DNA from: Actinoplanes sichuanensis
GTDB taxonomy: Bacteria; Actinomycetota; Actinomycetes; Mycobacteriales; Micromonosporaceae
Assembly: GCF_033097365.1 (NCBI RefSeq)
Contig: NZ_AP028461.1
Span: 744,001-808,000 of the forward strand
Length of the DNA stretch: 64,000 bases
Direction of reading: 5' to 3'
The notes under the pieces were generated by a model. That model worked only from the letters and a program-made list of their open reading frames with translations. It was not told the DNA's origin and ran no database searches. The translations under genes and the position numbers were made by a program. This document shows, one piece after another, positions 57,918 through 64,000 of this stretch. Position 1 is the first letter of the stretch; each line of letters starts with the position of its first letter.

Positions 57918-58673
57918 TTGGCAAGGGGACGGGTTTCCGCTCGCCTCGCCGGTGCGGCCATGGCCGTACTGGTCGGCAGTGGTCTCGGCGCTTTCGCGCT
58001 GACGCCGGCGAGCGCCGGTGCGTCCGCGCCGGTGACCGCGGCCGTGACCACCACCGTGGTCACCAAGGCGGCCGCCGCGTCGTGCGCGACCGGCAAGTAC
58101 CAGAAGCAGGTCGAGGGCTACCTCAAGCAGCTGGGCGGCTACGGCACGGTGACGGTCGACGGCAAGCAGTCGCCCGCCGACTGTGCCGCGATCATCAAGT
58201 TCCAGAAGCGGTTCGGCATCCAGCCGGCCAAGGGTCTGGCCGGCCCGACCACCTTCGACGTCGCCAAGCGACTGGCGGCGACGAAGACGGCGGCCTGCAA
58301 GGCCAAGAAGAAGGGCATCACCTTCTGCGTCGATCTGACCAACCAGACGACGTGGGTGATGAAGAACGGGGCGGTGTACGTCAAGCCGACCGTCACCCGC
58401 ACCGGGTACAAGGGTTACCGGACCCCGGCGGGCACTTTCACGATCAACAAGCGGACGAAGAAGGAGTGGTCCGACCCGTACGAGGTGTGGCTGCCGTACT
58501 GGCAGCGCTTCATCGGCGGGCGGGGCTTCCACCAGACCACGACCTACATCCACGACAAGTGGCGCGGGTCGCACGGCTGCGTGAACCTCCTCCAGCAGGA
58601 CGCCCAGAAGTACTGGAGCATCGGCAAGATCGGCATGACCGTGAAGGTCTTCGGCCGCCGCCCCGGCACCTGA
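57918..58673 (+). CDS. L,D-transpeptidase (YkuD) with peptidoglycan-binding domain
   Basis: 251 residues. TTG 57918 with GGGGAGGA upstream gives a proper signal peptide (ARGRVSARLAGAAMAVLVG, cut near PASAGA). An N-terminal PG_binding_1-like domain (YQKQVEGYLKQLGGYGTVTVDGK, AAIIKFQKRFGIQPAKGLAGPTTFDVAKRL) precedes the YkuD domain: FCVDLTNQTTWVMKNG, RTPAGTFTINKR and the catalytic SHGCVNL (Cys about residue 225, His two residues before). It forms 3-3 cross-links or attaches proteins in the cell wall. Upstream leader has switch-like structure. Confidence 0.94.
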   Translation: MARGRVSARLAGAAMAVLVGSGLGAFALTPASAGASAPVTAAVTTTVVTKAAAASCATGKYQKQVEGYLKQLGGYGTVTVDGKQSPADCAAIIKFQKRFGIQPAKGLAGPTTFDVAKRLAATKTAACKAKKKGITFCVDLTNQTTWVMKNGAVYVKPTVTRTGYKGYRTPAGTFTINKRTKKEWSDPYEVWLPYWQRFIGGRGFHQTTTYIHDKWRGSHGCVNLLQQDAQKYWSIGKIGMTVKVFGRRPGT

Positions 58674-58690
58674 TCGTCTCGTGACACCGC

Positions 58691-58724
58691 AGCGGGCCGT
58701 CCCTCCGGGGGCGGCCCGCTGTTT
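58691..58724 (+). terminator. Terminator of the L,D-transpeptidase gene
   Basis: Stem of nine pairs (58691-58699 with 58712-58720) and the tail GTTTT; the best textbook rho-independent terminator in the window. Confidence 0.88.
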
Positions 58725-58734
58725 TCACCCGGCA

Positions 58735-58740
58735 TAGAGT
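58735..58740 (+). promoter_or_regulatory. -10 box (TAGAGT) of the exporter operon
   Basis: TAGAGT fits TANNNT and ends seven bases before GTG 58748; no ribosome site, so the transcript is likely leaderless. Confidence 0.6.
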
Positions 58741-58747
58741 GGCGATC

Positions 58748-60076
58748 GTGTATCGCTCACGTGTTGTGATCGTGGCCGCGGGTCTCGTGGTGCTGCTCCC
58801 GATGACCGCGGCCTCGTGCGACGACGCCCCCGACCCGGTCCGCCTCGGCAACGCGCAGGTCGGGACGGTCGACGAGATCGTCGAGGCGCCCGGCACGGTG
58901 ACCGCCCGGACCGCCGCGACCCTGACCGCGCCCGCCTCCGGCACCCTCCGCGAGCTCCACGCCGAGCCCGGCCGCCGGGTCCGCAAGGGTGACGTGCTCG
59001 CCGTCATCGACTCGCCCGAGCTGACCCGCCGTCGGGACGCCGCCGCCGAAGCGGTCGAGCGGGCCCCCGCCGGCGGCACGATCAGCACCGGCGGCACCGC
59101 CGAGTTCGCCGCCGTCCGCAAACGCACCGACCGGCAGGCCGCCGACGCCTTCGAGCAGGCCCGGGCGGCCGCCGCGCAGATCACCGACCCGCAGGTCAAG
59201 AAGACGCTGCTGCACCAGGTCGACGCGGCCGAGAAGAACTACGAGACCGCCTCGGCGGCCTCGGCGACCGCCCTGCGGTCGGTGGAGCGCGGCGTCGCCT
59301 CACTGAGCCGCGCGATGGGCACCCTCTCCGCCGCCCAGCGGTTGCAGGCCGAGCAGGCGTACGAGTTGGCCGACGCCGCCGTCGACGCGCTCACCCTGCG
59401 CGCCCCGGTGGCCGGTGTGGTCCAGCTCGGCGGCCCGGCGCAGTCCGGCGGCGGCTCGCTGGCCGGGCTCCTGGAGACCGGGCAGGCCCCGACCGGCACG
59501 TCGGGTGGCATGTCCGGGGTGGACACCGCGATCCCCGAGGGCGGCTGGGTCGCGGCCGGCACCCCGGTGGTGACCGTGGTCGACACCGGCCGGCTGGGGC
59601 TCACCGCCGAGGTCGACGAAACCGACGTGCTCCTGGTCGGTGAGGGCGTCGAGGCGGAGGTCGAGCTGGACGCGGCGCCCGGCGCCGGCTATCCGGCCAC
59701 CGTCCGGGCGGTCGACCTGCTGCCCACCACCTCGGCCCGTGGCGGAGTCTCCTACCGGGTGCGCCTCGATCTCGGCGAAGGCGCGTTCGCGGACAGCGGC
59801 GAGGCGGCCCCCGAGCCACGACCGGGGATGAGCGCGGTGATCCGGCTCAAGGTGCGCCAGGCCGCCGGCGCGGTCACCGTCCCCGCCTCGGCGGTGGTCA
59901 CCGCCGACGGGCACGACACGGTGTGGACGGTCCGGGACGGCCGCTACACGGCCGTACCGGTGCGGCTCGGGGTGCAGGGTGAGGACACCGTGCAGATCGT
60001 CTCCGGGGTGAGCGCGGGGGAGCGGGTCGTGGTCGCCGGCGCCGACCAGGTCGACGCCGGTCAGAAGGCGCCGTGA
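58748..60076 (+). CDS. Membrane-fusion (HlyD/MacA-like) periplasmic adaptor
   Basis: 442 residues. The N-terminal hydrophobic segment ends in TAASC (possible lipobox, Cys about residue 24). A biotinyl-lipoyl-like half-motif (GTLRELHAEPGRRVRKGDVLAVID, about 60-85) is followed by a coiled-coil hairpin (about 90-215), the second half (LRAPVAGVVQLGG), a beta-barrel (AEVDETDVLLVGEGVEAEVELDA) and a membrane-proximal domain (VPASAVVTADGHDTVWTVRDG). MacA/YknX relative. GTG start (58748), stop overlapping the ATPase start. It links the MacB-like permease to the outer surface. Confidence 0.92.
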   Translation: MYRSRVVIVAAGLVVLLPMTAASCDDAPDPVRLGNAQVGTVDEIVEAPGTVTARTAATLTAPASGTLRELHAEPGRRVRKGDVLAVIDSPELTRRRDAAAEAVERAPAGGTISTGGTAEFAAVRKRTDRQAADAFEQARAAAAQITDPQVKKTLLHQVDAAEKNYETASAASATALRSVERGVASLSRAMGTLSAAQRLQAEQAYELADAAVDALTLRAPVAGVVQLGGPAQSGGGSLAGLLETGQAPTGTSGGMSGVDTAIPEGGWVAAGTPVVTVVDTGRLGLTAEVDETDVLLVGEGVEAEVELDAAPGAGYPATVRAVDLLPTTSARGGVSYRVRLDLGEGAFADSGEAAPEPRPGMSAVIRLKVRQAAGAVTVPASAVVTADGHDTVWTVRDGRYTAVPVRLGVQGEDTVQIVSGVSAGERVVVAGADQVDAGQKAP

Positions 60077-60750
60077 CGGCCGCGATCGTCGCCGACGACG
60101 TCAGCCGCACCTACGAGCTGGACGGGGTGTCGGTGCCCGCGCTGCGCGGTGTGTCGTTGACCGTCGAGCCGGGCGACTACGTGGCCATCGTCGGCACCTC
60201 CGGCTCCGGCAAGTCGACCCTCATGCACCTGCTCGGCGGCCTGGACCGGCCGACCGGCGGCACCCTGCTGATCGGCGGACGCGACGTCAGCACGCTCACC
60301 CCGAACGAGATGGCCGAGCTGCGCAACACCACCATCGGTTTCGTCTTCCAGTCGTTCCACCTACTGGCCCGGACCACCGCGCAGGACAACGTCGGCCTGC
60401 CCCTGGTCTACCGCGGTGTCGGCCGCCGGGAACGCCGGGAACGCGCCACCGGCATGCTCGAACGGGTCGGCCTCGCCCACCGGATCACCCACCGCCCCAA
60501 CCAGATGTCCGGCGGCGAGCAGCAGCGCGTCGCCATCGCCCGGGCCCTGGTCACCGGCCCGTCCGTGCTGCTCGCCGACGAACCGACCGGCAACCTCGAC
60601 TCGGCCACCGGCCAGTCCGTCCTGGCCCTGCTCGAATCGCTCGTCGACGACGGCGTCGCGGTCGTCCTGGTCACCCACGACCGGGACGTCGCGGCCCGCG
60701 CCCGCCGGCAGATCGTGATGAAGGACGGACTGATCAGTGCGACTCGCTGA
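60073..60750 (+). CDS. MacB-type ABC exporter ATP-binding protein
   Basis: 225 residues: Walker [10 protein letters not shown] (about residues 41-49), signature [15 protein letters not shown], Walker [14 protein letters not shown]-loop [10 protein letters not shown]. Starts with GTG overlapping the adaptor stop (GTGA) and overlaps the permease by 14 bases. Drives the adaptor-permease exporter, a YknXYZ/MacAB-type system for peptide, lipid or antibiotic export. Confidence 0.94.
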   Translation: MTAAIVADDVSRTYELDGVSVPALRGVSLTVEPGDYVAIVGTSGSGKSTLMHLLGGLDRPTGGTLLIGGRDVSTLTPNEMAELRNTTIGFVFQSFHLLARTTAQDNVGLPLVYRGVGRRERRERATGMLERVGLAHRITHRPNQMSGGEQQRVAIARALVTGPSVLLADEPTGNLDSATGQSVLALLESLVDDGVAVVLVTHDRDVAARARRQIVMKDGLISATR

Positions 60751-61921
60751 GGCCTGGCGGGTCGCCCTCGACGCGCTGCGCGCCAACCGGCTGCGCAGCA
60801 TGCTCACCATGCTCGGCGTGATCATCGGGGTGGCCGCGGTCGTCGCCCTGGTCGCCATCGGCACCGGCACCAAACAGCAGATCGAGAACCAGGTCGAGGG
60901 CCTCGGCTCGAACCTGCTGCTGGTCGTGCCCGGCCGCATCCAGGCCGGTTCGGCGCCCACCTCGTCACCGCTCACCCTGGACGACATCGACGCGATCAAC
61001 CGGGTGGTCGGCGACCGCAGCCGGGTCGCCGTCACCATCGCCTCGGGCGAGACGGTACGCGCCGGGTCGCGCACCGGTTTCGCCAGCATGCAGGGTGTCC
61101 TGGAGACCACCCCCACCGTCTTCGTCCGCAACCTCGACCGCGGCACCTATCTGACCCGGACCGACGTCAGCACCGGTCGTCGCGTCGCGGTCCTCGGTGC
61201 CGGCCTGGCCCGTACCCTGTTCGCCGACCGTGACCCGATCGGCCGGCAGATCACCATCGGCGGAGTCCGGTTTCGGGTGATCGGCGTCTTCGAACCGCTC
61301 GGGCAGAGCCTCGGCGTCGACCGCGACGGCGAGGTGCACGTGCCGGTCACCGCCGCGCAGCGCCTGCTCGGCACCGAGCGCATCGACGGCATCGCCATCC
61401 GCGCCCCCGACCGCGACCGGATCGGCGACCTCTCCACCGCCGTCGTCGCCGCCCTCACCGACCGCCACCCGGACACCGACTTCTCCGCGGTCACCCAGGA
61501 GCAGATCCTCGGTGTGCTCGGCGACATCCTCGGCGTACTCACCGGTGTCCTCGCCGCGATCGCCGGGATCAGCCTGCTCGTCGGCGGGGTCGGCGTCTCC
61601 AACATCATGCTCGTCTCGGTCCGCGAACGGACCAGGGAGATCGGGCTGCGCAAGGCGGTCGGCGCCCGGCCCCGCGACATCGGTGTCCAGTTCCTCCTCG
61701 AGGCGGTGCTACTCACCACCACCGGCGGTGTCCTCGGCATGCTCCTCGGCGGCGGCACCGCCCTGCTCGTCGATCGGTTCACCCCGGTACCGGCCGCCCT
61801 CACCTGGTGGTCGATGGCACTCGCGTTCGGAGTGTCGGCCGCCGTCGGCATCATCTTCGGCGTGGTCCCGGCACAGCGGGCCGGCCGGCTCGATCCGGTG
61901 GTCGCGCTGCGTACCGAATGA
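60737..61921 (+). CDS. MacB-type ABC exporter permease
   Basis: 394 residues with the four-helix MacB/FtsX topology: TM1 ([24 protein letters not shown], about 19-42), a large extracellular MacB_PCD domain (about 45-260), and three C-terminal helices, with the cytoplasmic loop [26 protein letters not shown]. Start GTG 60737 inside the ATPase gene. Last gene of a three-gene exporter operon. Actinobacterial versions often protect against antimicrobial peptides, but the substrate is not evident here. Confidence 0.93.
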   Translation: MRLAEAWRVALDALRANRLRSMLTMLGVIIGVAAVVALVAIGTGTKQQIENQVEGLGSNLLLVVPGRIQAGSAPTSSPLTLDDIDAINRVVGDRSRVAVTIASGETVRAGSRTGFASMQGVLETTPTVFVRNLDRGTYLTRTDVSTGRRVAVLGAGLARTLFADRDPIGRQITIGGVRFRVIGVFEPLGQSLGVDRDGEVHVPVTAAQRLLGTERIDGIAIRAPDRDRIGDLSTAVVAALTDRHPDTDFSAVTQEQILGVLGDILGVLTGVLAAIAGISLLVGGVGVSNIMLVSVRERTREIGLRKAVGARPRDIGVQFLLEAVLLTTTGGVLGMLLGGGTALLVDRFTPVPAALTWWSMALAFGVSAAVGIIFGVVPAQRAGRLDPVVALRTE

Positions 61922-62007
61922 GTCCCCGCCGGGCCGGCGGGCAACGCCTCAGGTGACGCCTACCGGAACCGAATGATGGTTTCGGACCGGACCCGGAGGA
62001 GAACACC

Positions 62008-63039
62008 TTGGCCCATCAGTTACGCGACATGCACGGCGCCGCCCGTGCCGTCGCCTATCTGATGCTGGCCGCCGGGCCCTACAACTTCGTGACCGGTGTC
62101 CTGATGAAGCTCGGCGACCCGCTGGGCCAGGTCATCGCCCTCGCCGTCACCTCGTTCATCCTGTTCACCGTCGGCCTGATCTGCCTGCGCCGCCCGCAGG
62201 CCATGCCCAGACTGTTCTGGCTGCTCGTGCCACTGATGTCGGCGGGCGTCATCACCGGGCTCAACGTGGGCACCGCGGACGCCACCATGGGTCCGCAACT
62301 GTTCTACCTGTGGCCGCTGCTCTACGCCGCGATGTTCCTCAACCGCCGGATGATCGCCCTCACCGTCGTCCAGATCTCCGCCGGGCACGCGCTCACCGCC
62401 TTCCAGTTCCAGGAGAGCGGACAGGCCCTGCTCGACTGGATCGCGATCACCGTGGCCATGTCGATGACCGCCGTCGTCGTCGCCGGCCTCCGCGAACGCA
62501 ACGACCGGCTACGCGGCGTGCTGGAGACCCAGGCCACCTCCGACTCGCTCACCGGCGCCGCCAACCGGCGCGCCTTCGACGCCGAACTCGACCGGGCCGT
62601 CGCCGACGCCGACGACCACGAACCGCTCGCGCTCATCATGATCGACGTCGACCACTTCAAGACGATCAACGACACCTGGGGCCATGCGGTCGGGGACCTC
62701 GCCCTGCGTACCGTCGCCGACGCCCTCCGCGACGCCGCCGAGGACCGCCGGCACATGGTCGCCCGCCTCGGCGGCGACGAGTTCGCCGTGCTGCTGCGGG
62801 CCGCGCCCTACGCGGCCGTCCGCTTCACCGAACTCGCCCGCGCCCATGTCGGCGCCACCACCGGACTACCGTGCGGCCCGCCGAGCCTCAGCATCGGCAT
62901 CGCCGTGCTCCCCGACCACGCCACCGGCGCCGACGAACTTCAGAAGGTCGCCGACGCGGCCCTCTACCGGGCCAAGGAGGGTGGCCGGGGCCGCAGCATG
63001 ATGGCCCATCCACCCCAGCGACTGCCCGCCTCGGCCTGA
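62008..63039 (+). CDS. Membrane-bound GGDEF diguanylate cyclase
   Basis: 343 residues from TTG 62008 (CGGAGGAGAA about seven bases upstream). Five or six hydrophobic helices (about 10-160) form an N-terminal membrane module of unknown ligand, then a GGDEF domain (about 175-335): SLTGAANRRAFDAELDRA, IDVDHFKTINDTWGHAVGD, ARLGGDEFAVLLR, SIGIAVLPDHATGADELQKVADAALYRAKEGGRGR. The active site is intact; an RxxD inhibitory site is not seen at the usual place. It makes c-di-GMP. No EAL domain. Monocistronic. Confidence 0.93.
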   Translation: MAHQLRDMHGAARAVAYLMLAAGPYNFVTGVLMKLGDPLGQVIALAVTSFILFTVGLICLRRPQAMPRLFWLLVPLMSAGVITGLNVGTADATMGPQLFYLWPLLYAAMFLNRRMIALTVVQISAGHALTAFQFQESGQALLDWIAITVAMSMTAVVVAGLRERNDRLRGVLETQATSDSLTGAANRRAFDAELDRAVADADDHEPLALIMIDVDHFKTINDTWGHAVGDLALRTVADALRDAAEDRRHMVARLGGDEFAVLLRAAPYAAVRFTELARAHVGATTGLPCGPPSLSIGIAVLPDHATGADELQKVADAALYRAKEGGRGRSMMAHPPQRLPASA

Positions 63040-63040
63040 C

Positions 63041-64000
63041 TCACCCCGGCTGGTCACCGTCCGCGGCCGGCTTACCGCCCAGCGGGGTCAGGATCTCCGG
63101 AGACCTGCGGGGGTACGGGCCCCAACCGTCCCGCAACACGTGGATGTAGACCGCCTCCAGGCACACCCCGATGCGCTCGACCAGATCGGTGTCCTCCGGG
63201 GCGCCCAGCCGGACCGCCCGCGCGAAATGGTCCAGCGCCTCCATGTGCCGCCCCTGGTCGAAGCAGCTGCGCCCGGCGTTCTCGTGCACCACACTGCGCA
63301 CCGCCGGCGACACCTCCGCCTCCACCGCCTTCTGGAACAGCCGGTCGGCCTCCATGTAGTCACCCCGCAGTCGCAGCACGTGCGCCAGCTCCGCCTGGGC
63401 GATCACCATCGACTGCAGGTCGTGCGCCGACTCGGCGTGCGCCAGCGCCAGCCGGCTCGCCGCGGCGGCCATACCCAGCTCACCGAGCAGGCGGTACACC
63501 TCCGCGCGTACGCTCAGCAGCCCCGCCTTGACGATGTTGTCCGCCTCGTCGGTGAGCGGCCCGTCGAGCCGTTCCCCGAGCGCCCGCAGCGCGTCCCGGT
63601 TGTCGACGACCTCCCGCAGCGTCGCCCCGTCCAGCCGCCATCTGATCGCCGACAGTTCGGCCGCGGTCAGCGGCAGATGCGGAGCGAGGTCCGGCCCGCG
63701 CGGCACGTCGGACGCCGCCCGCGCACCGTTCTGCTGCTTCGGTCGGGCCGCGTCGGCTGCTCCGCCGGCCGGCTGCTCTCCGGCCGCACCGAGCTTCGCC
63801 GCGGCCTGCCCGTCGGCGCCCGCGCCGCTCCCGGCCTGCCGTCCGGTGCCCGAGTCGGTCTCGGCCTGGCGTTCGGCGCCCGCGCCGTCTCCGGCCTGCG
63901 GTTCGCCGGCCCGGTCGGTCTCGGCCCGCCGTTCAGCGGCCGTGCCGTTTCCGGTCCGCCGTTCACCGTTCGCGCCCGCGGGTCCCTCGGCCGTGGCCCG
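63041..64000 (-). CDS. TPR-like protein with long low-complexity N-terminal region (partial, 5' end off window)
   Basis: The frame is open from the stop at 63041 to the right edge, giving the last 319 residues. The C-terminal 220 residues look like helical TPR repeats (IVKAGLLSVRAEVYRLLGELGMAAAASRLALAHAESA, AQAELAHVLRLRGDYMEADRLFQKAVEAEV, NAGRSCFDQGRHMEALDHFARAVRLG). Before them is about 100 residues rich in Ala, Gly, Glu, Arg and Thr with loose repeats (GAGAERQAETD, GAGADGQAAAK). A GTG at 63706 could start a shorter form, but open coding-like sequence continues upstream. Function unknown; its stop lies one base past the diguanylate cyclase stop region, convergent. Confidence 0.75.
   Translation of the reverse strand, partial: RATAEGPAGANGERRTGNGTAAERRAETDRAGEPQAGDGAGAERQAETDSGTGRQAGSGAGADGQAAAKLGAAGEQPAGGAADAARPKQQNGARAASDVPRGPDLAPHLPLTAAELSAIRWRLDGATLREVVDNRDALRALGERLDGPLTDEADNIVKAGLLSVRAEVYRLLGELGMAAAASRLALAHAESAHDLQSMVIAQAELAHVLRLRGDYMEADRLFQKAVEAEVSPAVRSVVHENAGRSCFDQGRHMEALDHFARAVRLGAPEDTDLVERIGVCLEAVYIHVLRDGWGPYPRRSPEILTPLGGKPAADGDQPG

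Overview
The window is very GC-rich actinobacterial DNA, with strong G/C bias at third codon positions, frequent GTG and TTG starts, and many ATGA or GTGA gene overlaps. The gene content fits a filamentous, saprophytic, probably motile-spored member of the Micromonosporaceae, for example an Actinoplanes relative: a CBM2-GH5 cellulase under a CebR-type box, a chitin-binding lytic polysaccharide monooxygenase, a RamB-aceA-aceB block, many signalling proteins and a complete chemosensory operon. The genus is an inference. No rRNA, tRNA, transposase, phage gene or CRISPR array was seen.

Layout. 1-2571: siderophore uptake, two FecCD permeases diverging from a binding lipoprotein around an iron box. 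2620-5027: MmcQ/YjbR protein, a sulfotransferase, an ArsR-SRPBCC pair. 5142-6609: secreted cellulase and its operators. 6618-10473: a PotABCD/AfuABC-type ABC importer. 10677-14170: small membrane protein, SRPBCC protein, secreted alpha/beta hydrolase, a hypothetical, a methyltransferase, an MT0933-like small protein. 14276-16608: an AAA ATPase, then RidA and DUF402. 16625-21144: RamB regulator diverging from isocitrate lyase and malate synthase (glyoxylate shunt). 21223-28701: PCD-VOC fusion, membrane protein, Tat sulfatase, PAP2 phosphatase, CHASE4 chemoreceptor, GGDEF-EAL protein. 28702-31603: SGNH hydrolase and TetR regulator sharing a double-palindrome operator, two repeat arrays, a DUF1905 gene. 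31604-36996: an isolated mraY, VOC protein, LPMO overlapping a DUF305 lipoprotein, GNAT, LysR-EamA pair. 37218-43433: second sulfotransferase, a sensor kinase with an apparently frameshifted response regulator, and a divergent LolD/FtsX-type ABC exporter.

43735-46038 is a large secreted PGRP-type amidase. 46044-55141 is one seven-gene minus-strand operon, cheW-cheR(TPR)-cheW-mcp-cheA(REC)-cheB-(REC x3-histidine kinase). Its layout resembles Wsp systems, but a multi-receiver kinase stands where Wsp has its diguanylate cyclase. 55403-58673: membrane acyltransferase, CAP-domain protein, and an L,D-transpeptidase behind a leader that can fold in two mutually exclusive ways. 58748-61921: a MacAB-like tripartite exporter. 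62008-63039: a membrane GGDEF protein. 63041-64000: a TPR-like protein running off the right edge.

Common themes are cell-wall work (mraY, amidase, L,D-transpeptidase, CAP, PAP2, acyltransferase), extracellular polysaccharide attack (GH5, LPMO), sulfate-ester chemistry (two sulfotransferases, one sulfatase) and signalling (two chemoreceptors, two GGDEF proteins, two histidine kinases). At least eight genes have a TANNNT -10 box 6-8 bases before the start codon, which suggests leaderless mRNAs. The best leads for something undescribed are the L,D-transpeptidase leader, the Wsp-like operon with its unusual output kinase, the stand-alone mraY beside a 25-bp repeat array, and the LPMO-DUF305 overlap.
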